Origin: Caldilineaceae bacterium
GTDB lineage: Bacteria > Chloroflexota > Anaerolineae > Caldilineales > Caldilineaceae
Direction of reading: 5' to 3'
DNA: 49,082 nucleotides
Assembly: GCA_019637645.1 (NCBI GenBank)
Contig: JAHBVH010000063.1
Span: 1 to 49,082, forward strand
Part shown: positions 17,891 to 25,118 of the stretch, piece after piece
How the letters are laid out: the number at the start of each line of letters is the position of its first letter
Numbering within the stretch: position 1 is the stretch's first letter
Made by a program: the position numbers and the translations under genes
The notes under the pieces: model-generated
Database searches by the model: none
What the model saw: the letters and a program-made list of their open reading frames with translations, nothing else
Told to the model about the DNA's origin: nothing

Positions 17891-18017
17891 TCTTTCGATC
17901 AGCCCCGAGAATCAACCTTCCTTGCGCATTGCCGCCCATTTTGGCTTCGTCAAAATCGGTTCACAACTGGATGAAGAAGATGGGGTGGAGGAGATTTATG
18001 AACGGCGCGTTGTGTAG
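17832..18017 (+). pseudogene. Remnant of a GNAT acetyltransferase (C-terminal part only)
   Basis: In the frame ending with TAG at 18015-18017 the plus strand encodes MAWAQQQGVARF, then SPENQPSLRIAAHFGF and GSQLDEEDGVEEIYE. That is the acetyl-CoA-binding helix and last strands of a GNAT N-acetyltransferase (N-x-x-S-L-R/x-I-A-x-x-x-G-F). The N-terminal two thirds are absent and a stop codon (17829) closes the frame upstream. The piece abuts and slightly overlaps the broken secreted-protein gene on the other strand, which suggests a deletion or rearrangement junction near 17840. Confidence 0.7.
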
Positions 18018-18126
18018 CTTAAGCAAGGTGTAAAACGCCTCGGCTCTTGTTTACCCTCTGTTCTGTTCAACGTACTCCTGTGACTGTTCGCCCACGCGTC
18101 GTTCATCCGCTAAGGCGCGCATCGCA

Positions 18127-18155
18127 GGTGGTCAGGTTTCGCAAACCTGACCACC
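18127..18155. repeat. Palindromic repeat core, copy 5
   Basis: A perfect 13-bp inverted repeat GGTGGTCAGGTTT (18127-18139 / 18143-18155), loop CGC. The outer arms are absent. It lies only 23 bases from the full copy at 18179-18264. Confidence 0.75.
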
Positions 18156-18178
18156 ATTGGTAACAAGACTCAACTAAT

Positions 18179-18264
18179 ATAGAAGTTACGCAGTTGGACA
18201 AGACCTGACCGGTTTGGAAAACCGATCAGGTCTCTGGTCACGCCGATCAACTGCGTACCCTCTA
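18179..18264. repeat. Nested palindromic repeat, copy 6
   Basis: The outer arms TAGAAGTTACGCAGTTG (18179-18195) and CAACTGCGTACCCTCTA (18248-18264) are imperfect inverted repeats. The inner 15-bp stem (18201-18215 / 18219-18233) has one mismatch and a GGA loop. It sits about 100 bases beyond the stop codon of the minus-strand glycosyltransferase gene. Confidence 0.85.
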
Positions 18265-18363
18265 GAATCGATAAACCCCTTCAAAGTCGCCCAATCGTTC
18301 TCGTGTAAAAGCAGCTTCCCCGGCGCGACTTTGATATGGGTTGTCTGTAAGGTGTCTGTGGGG

Positions 18364-19533
18364 TTACGTGGGGTTGACCGCCAACCGTTGGCGACCGCGC
18401 CGGAACACGCGTGCGGCAATCCGATAATAATCGACCAATTGATCCATGGTGGCGCGCCAGGAGCGTCCTTGGGCATGTCTTACGCCATTGTCGGCCATCT
18501 GTTCGCGCAATTGGGGGTTGGTGCGCAGCCGCCGGATCCGATCAGTGATCTGTTCTAGCCGTGATGGCTCATAGAAAAAGCCATTTTCGCCATCGACAAC
18601 CGTATCGACCACCCCACCAGCTTTGGCCGCAATCACCGGCAGACGACAGGCCATGGCCTCTAGCGCCACCAACCCAAAGGTTTCGGTGGTGGAAGGAAAG
18701 ATAAAGGCATCGGCTGAACGATAGGCCGCAACGAGATCGGCCCCGCGCAGATAGCCTGGAAAGACGGTGGGCGTCCCTTGGTAGTGCTCGCGCAACTGCT
18801 CATGGCTAGGCCCACCACCCACAAAGGCCATGCGCACCCCTGGTTCGTTAAAGAGATGATCGCGGATCTCTTTTAAGCCTTTTTCGGGGGATTGGCGACC
18901 GACGTTAATCACCAGAAAATCGTCAGGATGCCCATCCGTCAACCGGCTGCGCATGGCTTCGTCGCGCGGGCCTGGTTGGAAGAGTTCGGTGTCGATCCCA
19001 CGTTTCCACCAGCGGACACGCCGAAAGCCGTGGCGGCGCAGATCATCGCGAATGGCGCTGGAGGGGCAGAGGTTGACATCGGCCTGGTTGTGGATGCTGC
19101 GCAGGTAGCTCCAAACGGCGGGGGCTGCAAACCCGACGCCATAATAATGGGCATAGCGGGGCAGATCGGTGTGAAACGAGGCCACCGTCGGCACCGCCAA
19201 TTTGCGCGCATAGGAAAGGCCAAAAGGCCCTAGGACAACCGGATTGACCATATGGATCAGATCCGGTTGGAAAGCCTGGACCCGTTCCCAGACGAACTGT
19301 CGCGGGATATTGATCCGTAATTCGGGGTAGAAGGGCAGCGGCAACCCTTCTACGCCAACCACTTCGGCGCCAGCATATTCGCTCGGCGCGCCTTTGGGGC
19401 CAAAGAGAATGACTTCATGGCCTTGCTCTTGTAGGCGTTGTAACATCAAACAGAGAATGCTGACAATGCCATCGATCTTGGGTAAAAATGTCTCCGTAAA
19501 AACGGCAATTCTCATCGGTCTTTCTTGTTCCAT
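18364..19533 (-). CDS. sqdX: Sulfoquinovosyltransferase-like glycosyltransferase (SqdX type, GT4)
   Basis: A 389-residue GT-B glycosyltransferase. The N-terminal FTETFLPKIDGIVSIL and the segment LPLPFYPELRINIP are typical of SqdX-like enzymes (and of related GT4 enzymes such as mannosyltransferases). The C-terminal donor site has SPEKGL, FVGGGPSHEQL and FIFPSTTETFGLVALEAMA, with the conserved EX7E. SqdX moves sulfoquinovose from its UDP form to diacylglycerol at the membrane, making the anionic lipid SQDG. The assignment rests largely on the divergent neighbour at 20092, a convincing sqdB. Start: ATG at 19533 behind AAGGGA, or ATG at 19515. If the sqdB link were absent I would call it only a GT4 enzyme. 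Confidence 0.82.
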   Translation of the reverse strand: MEQERPMRIAVFTETFLPKIDGIVSILCLMLQRLQEQGHEVILFGPKGAPSEYAGAEVVGVEGLPLPFYPELRINIPRQFVWERVQAFQPDLIHMVNPVVLGPFGLSYARKLAVPTVASFHTDLPRYAHYYGVGFAAPAVWSYLRSIHNQADVNLCPSSAIRDDLRRHGFRRVRWWKRGIDTELFQPGPRDEAMRSRLTDGHPDDFLVINVGRQSPEKGLKEIRDHLFNEPGVRMAFVGGGPSHEQLREHYQGTPTVFPGYLRGADLVAAYRSADAFIFPSTTETFGLVALEAMACRLPVIAAKAGGVVDTVVDGENGFFYEPSRLEQITDRIRRLRTNPQLREQMADNGVRHAQGRSWRATMDQLVDYYRIAARVFRRGRQRLAVNPT

Positions 19534-20091
19534 AGCGTTCCCTTACCGGTTTGTAAACCCTTTTCCCGTGTGTTTCGCTCGTACCAGAACTTGGCCGTAG
19601 GCAAGTTTATCAATCCCCATAGGACTTACGTCGTTCCCGCGCGGTCAAATTTGGAACAATCTGACCGCGCTTTGCGCGTACGAACCGACTGCGTACTGCC
19701 TAGCTAAGGTTAGATCTATTTTTTCCTATGTATGTTACGCCAATGTAGCAACAGAATGCAATTCTGTATGACAAGCTAAGGTTATCATTTTGTTAAATGG
19801 TAGCGCGTCGTTTATGCTTGAACATGCCATGATTTATAGGAAGTTTCGAGCTGGCCGCGGGTTGTGCGGCGCGCTTTGGTGCAACCATTTGTGTCCAAGT
19901 GCGTAATAGGCTAGATGATAAGGGTTATCTGATTTACTATGTTTATTTCAAGTTGGTGAGATCCTCTGTTGGCATGGGCAACCCAGTTGCTCCCAACGCT
20001 TTTCTGGTACCCGCACCAAGCGGATGCACACCAAAATGAATCTATATCCGTTGTATTGATCGAACATGCATAGTCAAAAGGAGAAATTGTA
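19534..20091. other. Divergent intergenic region between sqdX and sqdB
   Basis: No gene seen. It holds palindromic repeat copy 7 (19620-19702), an inverted repeat ACAGAAT-GCA-ATTCTGT (19751-19767) that could be an operator, and a direct repeat AGCTAAGGTTA (19702-19712 and 19773-19783) flanking it. The AT content rises from about 19700 on, as expected for promoters. Confidence 0.5.
19620..19702. repeat. Nested palindromic repeat, copy 7 (diverged core)
   Basis: The left outer arm is TAGGACTTACGTCGTTC and the right GACTGCGTACTGCCTA. The inner stem GCGCGGTCAAATT pairs with AATCTGACCGCGC with one mismatch, around a GGA-containing loop. The core sequence differs from the CTGACAGG type but keeps the layout. 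Confidence 0.7.
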
Positions 20092-21351
20092 ATGACAACG
20101 AAGGGCAAAGTGATAGTGCTCGGTGGAGACGGCTTTTGTGGATGGCCTACCAGTTTGCGCCTATCGAATGAAGGGTATGATGTAACCATTGTCGATAATC
20201 TATCGCGGCGGAAGATCGACGTTGAATTAGGCTGCCAATCGTTAACCCCCATCGAGACGATTGAGAACCGCTTGGCCGCGTGGAAGGAAGTGACGGGAAA
20301 AACCATCAACTTCGTCAATTTGAATGTGGCCGAAGACTACAATGATCTGCGCGATCTTATTGCGGCTGTTAAGCCCAAGGCGATGGTCCATTTTGCCGAA
20401 CAACGCGCCGCCCCCTATTCCATGAAATCCCCTAAGCACAAGCGCTATACGGTGGATAACAATATCAATGGCACCCACAATGTGCTCTGCGCGATTGTCG
20501 AGGCTGGGGTGGATGTCCACTTGGTCCACTTAGGCACCATGGGGGTCTATGGCTATGGCACCGCTGGGATGACGATTCCCGAGGGTTATCTGACGGTCAA
20601 GGTCGATATTAAGGGGAACGATCACGAGATCGAGATTCCCTACCCGCCCCACCCCGGCAGCATCTACCACATGACTAAAACGTTGGACGCGCTGCTCTTC
20701 TACTACTATAATCGCAATGACGGCGTGCGCATTACCGACCTTCACCAAGGCGTCGTCTGGGGCACCAACACCGACGAAACCTTGCTGCATCCGGCGCTAG
20801 TCAATCGCTTTGACTACGAAGGCGACTATGGCACGGTGCTCAATCGCTTCTTGGTGGAAGCCGCGGTCGGGCACCCGCTGACGATCTATGGCAGTGGCGG
20901 CCAAACCCGCGCCTTCATCCACATCCGCAACACTGTGCAATGTATCTCGCTAGCGATTAGCAATCCTCCTCAACCAGGCGAACGGGTGAAGATCTTTAAC
21001 CAGATGACCGAAACCCACCGCGTCCATCAATTGGCCGATTTGGTCGCGAGCCTGACGGGCGCGGAAATCCGCTACTATGTCAACCCGCGCACCGAGGCGC
21101 TCGACAATGAACTGATCGTGCGCAATGATAACTTTATGGCGTTGGGTTTGAATCCAATTAAGCTAGGTGAGGGCTTGTTGGCCGAGGTGATCGAGGTGGC
21201 AACCCGCTACAAAGATCGCTGTAATCTCGATAAGATCATCACTGATTCGCGCTGGCGCAAAGATATTCCCATGGATAAAGTGGGCTCAGATAACCCCGTG
21301 CTGACCCGCACGACGGCCAATGGTCACGTCAAGCAAGAGGCCAAGGGCTAG
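20092..21351 (+). CDS. sqdB: UDP-sulfoquinovose synthase
   Basis: A 419-residue extended short-chain dehydrogenase. GGDGFCGWPTSLRLS at 11-25 is the NAD-binding start special to SqdB/SQD1, followed by DNLSRRKIDVELG and SLTPI, also SqdB hallmarks. The catalytic residues line up as T149 in LGTMGVYG and Y192-K196 in YHMTK. HQGVVWGTNTDET and NRFDYEGDYGTVLNRF continue the match. SqdB combines UDP-glucose with sulfite to form UDP-sulfoquinovose, the head-group donor for the sulfolipid SQDG. It is slightly longer than plant SQD1's mature domain. A good AAAAGGAG site precedes the ATG. It is divergent from the sqdX-like gene. Confidence 0.95.
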   Translation: MTTKGKVIVLGGDGFCGWPTSLRLSNEGYDVTIVDNLSRRKIDVELGCQSLTPIETIENRLAAWKEVTGKTINFVNLNVAEDYNDLRDLIAAVKPKAMVHFAEQRAAPYSMKSPKHKRYTVDNNINGTHNVLCAIVEAGVDVHLVHLGTMGVYGYGTAGMTIPEGYLTVKVDIKGNDHEIEIPYPPHPGSIYHMTKTLDALLFYYYNRNDGVRITDLHQGVVWGTNTDETLLHPALVNRFDYEGDYGTVLNRFLVEAAVGHPLTIYGSGGQTRAFIHIRNTVQCISLAISNPPQPGERVKIFNQMTETHRVHQLADLVASLTGAEIRYYVNPRTEALDNELIVRNDNFMALGLNPIKLGEGLLAEVIEVATRYKDRCNLDKIITDSRWRKDIPMDKVGSDNPVLTRTTANGHVKQEAKG

Positions 21352-21413
21352 GCAACGGTTTGAAAACGTGGCCTGTACACGGGTCGTCTATCCTTTTGCA
21401 ACAGCTTCCGCGC

Positions 21414-21466
21414 AAATAAAAAGTGATTTGTGGAATGTGATTCGTCTTTTACACTCCACAAATCAC
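21414..21466 (-). terminator. Factor-independent terminator for the leftward sugar genes
   Basis: A 15-bp stem GTGATTTGTGGAATG (21423-21437) / CACTCCACAAATCAC (21452-21466) with one mismatch. On the minus strand it is followed by TTTTTATTT. It lies between convergent genes and may also stop sqdB transcription. Confidence 0.8.
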
Positions 21467-21482
21467 CCTCCCCTATGGCTGT

Positions 21483-22337
21483 TTAGTGTTCTTCCACACA
21501 GCCCTGGGCCTGCATCAAGTTCCGTAGCGCTTCGGTGGCAATTTGCATGCCAGCAGGGCCGCTAAAGCCGCTACTATGTCCAGCGACAACCAAATGGGGT
21601 TCCAGGGCCAAGAAGCCTTGGTAGCCCGCCTCGCGTAGTTTCCCAAGCAGCAACCCGACCTGCCCATCGCCCTGCCCCGCTGGGCGCACGGTGCCGTCGC
21701 TCCGTAGGCTATCCTTGATATGGACATAGCCCGTGTATGGCCCCAACTGCGGCCAGGCTCGTTCCGTAATCTGCTCCTCGCCCACTTGAACAAAGTTCGC
21801 CGGGTCCCAGGCAAAGACCAAGGCCGGGCTATTAACCCGCGTCAACAAGGTGTGACAGCGGGCAATGGTATCGCCGACAATATGCTTTTCATTTTCCAAC
21901 AATAGCTGTATACCTGCGGCTTGGGCGACGGCTGCCAAACGTTCCAGCCGCGCCACGACTTCATCGACATGTTGATCATAATGGTCATTGCGCTGCTGGT
22001 CGGGTGGATAAAACGAAAAGATCCGTACCCGCTGCGTGCCGACAAGCGTGCCAATGGCAATGAGCCGCTCTAGATTGGCGACTTCTTGCGCGATCGGATC
22101 GCGCAAGGGCGACTTGCCGATGGGGCTGCCAATGGCGCTGACACGGATGCCAAAGTCCGCACACTCCTGTTGTACACGCCGTGCTTCGGCATCACTCAAC
22201 GTAAGCACATTTTTGCCCCACACGCCCCGCAACTCCAGATAGCCGATCTGAAGATCGCGCAAGACGGTCAACTGCGTGGTCAGTTCTGGGGCAATCTCAT
22301 CGCCAAAGGCACTGAGGGTAAAGCGAGCCTGACGCAT
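21483..22337 (-). CDS. Sugar phosphate isomerase/epimerase (xylose-isomerase-like TIM barrel)
   Basis: The 284-residue protein fits the AP_endonuc_2 family: FGDEIAPELTTQLTVLRDLQIGYLELR at the start, LLLENEKHIVGD near 148-160 (metal-binding Glu), FAWDPANFVQVGE near 180, YVHIKDSLR (metal-binding His) and a late Glu in FLALEPHL. Members interconvert ketoses, inositol intermediates or sugar acids using divalent metal. It is downstream of a Gfo/Idh/MocA oxidoreductase with only 30 bases between, so the two form an operon, as is common in inositol or unusual-sugar breakdown. The substrate cannot be told. AAGGA precedes the ATG. Confidence 0.88.
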   Translation of the reverse strand: MRQARFTLSAFGDEIAPELTTQLTVLRDLQIGYLELRGVWGKNVLTLSDAEARRVQQECADFGIRVSAIGSPIGKSPLRDPIAQEVANLERLIAIGTLVGTQRVRIFSFYPPDQQRNDHYDQHVDEVVARLERLAAVAQAAGIQLLLENEKHIVGDTIARCHTLLTRVNSPALVFAWDPANFVQVGEEQITERAWPQLGPYTGYVHIKDSLRSDGTVRPAGQGDGQVGLLLGKLREAGYQGFLALEPHLVVAGHSSGFSGPAGMQIATEALRNLMQAQGCVEEH

Positions 22338-22367
22338 TGCTGGTTTTCCTTTCTACCTTGGCGTGGG

Positions 22368-23477
22368 TTAGGTACGGGTTCCGGCTTGCAACTCGGCTAA
22401 GAGATCAGCGTAGGCGGCCCGATCCAAGGGTAGCTCGACGGCGTTGCCGCTGTAGCTTGAGTAAATAATTGCATTGGCAAGTTCCAGCGACATCCGGCCC
22501 TGTGGCCCGTCGGCGCGTACGGGCGTGCCCGTTTGGATCGCCTTCTGCAGATCAGCATAGACTTCGCTATGTTTGCCCAACCCACTTGGCAGCGCCACGG
22601 GCGTATCGACGATGGCTGGCGCGGCAAAGCGTTCCGGCGAGTGGATGATGTGCTCGCGCAACTCCGGCTCATACCGTTGCAAGCGTAAGGTGCCATCCTC
22701 GTGAATGGTGAGGATCCCGCCGGTGCCGACGATTTCAATGCGGCGCGGTCCTGCTTCGGCGGTGCTAAAGAAGATTGTCCCGAGGGCGCCGTTGTCCCAT
22801 TCGAGCATGGCCATGGCGGTATCTTCGACCTCAATTTGGTGACGCACCGTGCGATTCCAGGCGACTACGCGCGTGGGCATGCCGGCCAAGTGACACAACA
22901 GGTCTAGACTGTGGGGTGCTTGATTCATGAGCACCCCGCCGCCTTCGCCCCGCCACGTGCCGCGCCAACCCGCGCTTTGGTAGTAGGCGGCTGTGCGCAA
23001 CCACGGCTCTACTTGGGTCACCCGTTGGATTTCGCCCAATTGTCCGCGCTGGATCAGCGCATAGGCGGCTTCCACTTCGGGACGGAAGCGTTGTTGAAAA
23101 TTGATCGCTAGCACGCGCTGCTGTTGCTCGGCGGCGGCGATCATGGCATCTGCTTCTTTGACCTGAACCGCCATGGGTTTCTCTACCAAGACGTGACTAC
23201 CGGCATTGAGGGCATCAATGGCAATGGCGGCGTGAAAAGGATGCGGTGTGAGAATCACTGTAACATCTGGTTGGGTGACGGCCAATAGTTCGCGATGGTC
23301 CGTGAAAAATGGACAGCCCAACGTTTCGGCGCGTGCTGCGCCAACTGCTGCATTAACATCCGATCCCCCAACAACTGTGACCGTCTCACGCTGTTGCAGG
23401 GCGGGTAAATGGGCACTGAGAATGCCAGCGCCAAGGCCAACAACGGCATATCGCAGCGTCTGTTGCGTTGCATCCAT
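22368..23477 (-). CDS. Gfo/Idh/MocA-family NAD(P)-dependent oxidoreductase
   Basis: A 369-residue protein with a Rossmann start (VVGLGAGILSAHLPAL), the conserved EKPMAVQ motif near 97-103 whose lysine is catalytic, and the family C-terminal alpha/beta domain with GGGVLMNQAPHSLDLLCHLAG (conserved D and H, about 180-200). Enzymes of this family oxidise or reduce sugars, inositols or sugar derivatives. First gene of a two-gene operon with the TIM-barrel isomerase. Start: ATG behind GGAG. The 5' leader contains three 14-base tandem repeats and, farther up, a palindrome close to the divergent TetR gene. Confidence 0.9.
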   Translation of the reverse strand: MDATQQTLRYAVVGLGAGILSAHLPALQQRETVTVVGGSDVNAAVGAARAETLGCPFFTDHRELLAVTQPDVTVILTPHPFHAAIAIDALNAGSHVLVEKPMAVQVKEADAMIAAAEQQQRVLAINFQQRFRPEVEAAYALIQRGQLGEIQRVTQVEPWLRTAAYYQSAGWRGTWRGEGGGVLMNQAPHSLDLLCHLAGMPTRVVAWNRTVRHQIEVEDTAMAMLEWDNGALGTIFFSTAEAGPRRIEIVGTGGILTIHEDGTLRLQRYEPELREHIIHSPERFAAPAIVDTPVALPSGLGKHSEVYADLQKAIQTGTPVRADGPQGRMSLELANAIIYSSYSGNAVELPLDRAAYADLLAELQAGTRT

Positions 23478-23491
23478 AGCTATACTCCGAT

Positions 23492-23531
23492 CAATTTTCT
23501 CACTTCAATTTTCTCACTTCAATCTTCTCAC
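23492..23531. repeat. 14-bp tandem repeat in the leader of the oxidoreductase gene
   Basis: CAATTTTCTCACTT is repeated twice perfectly and a third time with one change (23492-23505, 23506-23519, 23520-23531). It begins 15 bases upstream of the minus-strand start codon, close enough to affect ribosome binding or promoter spacing. Confidence 0.8.
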
Positions 23532-23703
23532 AATCAAGTGAGCCAAGAACTTGCTGAACGCCAAAATGAGGCCGCTGCTTCACAAACGAATAAGCGCCTA
23601 GAACGCCCCGTATCTAGCCCGATCTGCTGTGCATACCGCTGGCTTATCGCGGGCCGATGGACGCGTCGAGGGCGCTTTCCCTAATTGCTCGACGTTCTCT
23701 AGA

Positions 23704-23724
23704 CGATAGTTTGCTAAACTATCG
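23704..23724. promoter_or_regulatory. Candidate TetR-family operator (palindrome)
   Basis: A perfect inverted repeat CGATAGTTT-GCT-AAACTATCG; a half-site-like ATCGATAG follows at about 23737. It lies between the divergent oxidoreductase operon and the TetR-family gene, where a TetR autoregulatory operator is usually found. The rest of 23532-24069 is AT-rich and shows no gene. Confidence 0.45.
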
Positions 23725-24069
23725 ACAGCTGAACAATCGATAGCATAGGTGAAAGGATATGGCCACAGCCATCACCTCTGCATAGCAAATTGAATCTCGA
23801 TAGTGAGTCTAGCCTGTATAAAGTGCAGCTGATATACAGAAAGCAAGAAAAGGGGTGTGGTGCCTTCATTTGTGTTTAGGGTGACCCTTGGCTTTCTGGT
23901 TGATAGGTACCTTATACGAAGGCTTTCGACCCTGTCAAATTTGTGGTTTCTTTAAAATCATTGTCATAGGCGCCTGCTTGGCCTTGCTGTTAACGTGATC
24001 CCATTCGTGAGGATAGCAATCAAGCAGAGCCTTCGCAAGGGCAATGCTAGTTTATTTACAGGGATAACT

Positions 24070-24759
24070 ATGAACGGACGCACTCAACCTGAAAATCGTT
24101 ATGATACGAACCGGAAAAAAATTCTGACAGAGGCCTATCGTATCGTTTCCGCCCAAGGCGTTGATCACCTATCTATGCGTTCACTCGCGGCGGCTGTACA
24201 GACAAGCCCAGCCAATCTCTATGAGTATTTTGCCGGTAAGGACGAAATTATTTACGAATTACATGCGCAGCTCATTGAGGAGCTGGCTCAGCACCTAGAA
24301 CAGGTTGATGCTAGCCTGTCGCCCCTAGATTATTTAGAACAAGTGGGGTATACCTATTTGACTTTTGCGCAGAACCACGCGGCTCTTTTTAAACTAGCAG
24401 GTTACTATGATAGTGAAAGAAGTGCTAGCCATCGGTATGTTGTGCAAAATACAAGCAACCCCGTGAATGTGTTACCGGATGAGCGTACAAAGTTACTCTT
24501 CGATACTTTGCAAGCCGCCATTCAACGCTATCACGGTGGTGAGCCATCAGCGGCTAAAGCTATGCTAGATGAACGAACGCTTGCGTTCTGGTCCTTGCTG
24601 CATGGCTATGCAACACTGAGTTGGTTAATGATTTACCCTGAATATACAACGAGCCAGTGGAGCCAAATTTTCCGTCAGATATTTCAACCCGTATCGATAG
24701 CCTCACCGCGTGTCACGGCTTCCTCCAAAATGCGTGTCGCTGAATCTGTTGCGTTATGA
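24070..24759 (+). CDS. TetR-family transcriptional regulator
   Basis: I start the gene at the ATG at 24070 (229 residues), six bases behind AGGGA; a longer GTG-started frame from 23995 adds a tail not expected of the family. Residues about 15-60 form the TetR helix-turn-helix: ILTEAYRIVSAQGVDHLSMR then AAAVQTSPANLYEYFAGKDE. The C-terminal ligand-binding part resembles TetR_C_33/WHG-like domains (FAQNHAALFKLAGYY). The ligand is unknown. Divergent from the oxidoreductase-isomerase operon, which it probably represses through the palindrome at 23704. A good terminator follows. Confidence 0.88.
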   Translation: MNGRTQPENRYDTNRKKILTEAYRIVSAQGVDHLSMRSLAAAVQTSPANLYEYFAGKDEIIYELHAQLIEELAQHLEQVDASLSPLDYLEQVGYTYLTFAQNHAALFKLAGYYDSERSASHRYVVQNTSNPVNVLPDERTKLLFDTLQAAIQRYHGGEPSAAKAMLDERTLAFWSLLHGYATLSWLMIYPEYTTSQWSQIFRQIFQPVSIASPRVTASSKMRVAESVAL

Positions 24760-24816
24760 CGCCTGCACGCTGATCCCACGCTCGAATCGATTCTATTAGC
24801 AGTTATGCCCTTGGCG

Positions 24817-24846
24817 CTGACCGGTTTCCAAACCGGTCAGTTTTTT
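24817..24846 (+). terminator. Terminator after the TetR gene, built on the repeat-family core
   Basis: A perfect 11-bp stem CTGACCGGTTT (24817-24827 / 24830-24840) followed by six Ts. The stem has the same sequence type as the dispersed palindromes, so a repeat copy (counted here as copy 8) may have been recruited as a terminator. Confidence 0.8.
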
Positions 24847-24886
24847 ATTGGTACCGACCAACGGCGTCATGCCTATCTATATTTTT

Positions 24887-24970
24887 TAGAAGTTACGTAG
24901 TTGGTTGGGTAATTAGAGACCTGACAGGTTTGGAAAACCTGTCAGGTCTGGCCCAAGTGCGTAACTCCTA
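24887..24970. repeat. Nested palindromic repeat, copy 9 (most complete)
   Basis: The outer arms TAGAAGTTACGTAGTTG (24887-24903) and CAAGTGCGTAACTCCTA (24954-24970) are imperfect inverted repeats. The inner 15-bp stem (24917-24931 / 24935-24949) is perfect with loop GGA. TATTTTTTA stands on both sides (24880-24888 and 24969-24977), as if the element had inserted at a TA-containing site. Nearly identical to copy 1. Confidence 0.9.
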
Positions 24971-24993
24971 TTTTTTATGAGTAGGTACACAAA

Positions 24994-25034
24994 GCTCAAC
25001 GGCCCACTGGTGACAAACCAGTGGGCCGTTGAGC
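24994..25034 (-). terminator. Strong hairpin, probable terminator of the surface-protein gene
   Basis: A perfect 18-bp stem GCTCAACGGCCCACTGGT (24994-25011 / 25017-25034) with a GACAA loop, about 85 bases beyond the minus-strand stop at 25119. The T-run on the minus strand is short (CTTTGTG), so it may be a processing hairpin instead. Confidence 0.6.
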
Positions 25035-25118
25035 GTAGATGCAGCAGTTATTGCGCGGCGCGGCGCACACTTGGTGGCAACCCCTTGGCTTCGGGCAGAA
25101 GGGACCTACCAAGCGCAC

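Noticed and set aside
19911..20318. Minus-strand frame overlapping the start of sqdB
   Set aside because: Covers the N-terminal coding part of a confident sqdB on the other strand and has no domain features.
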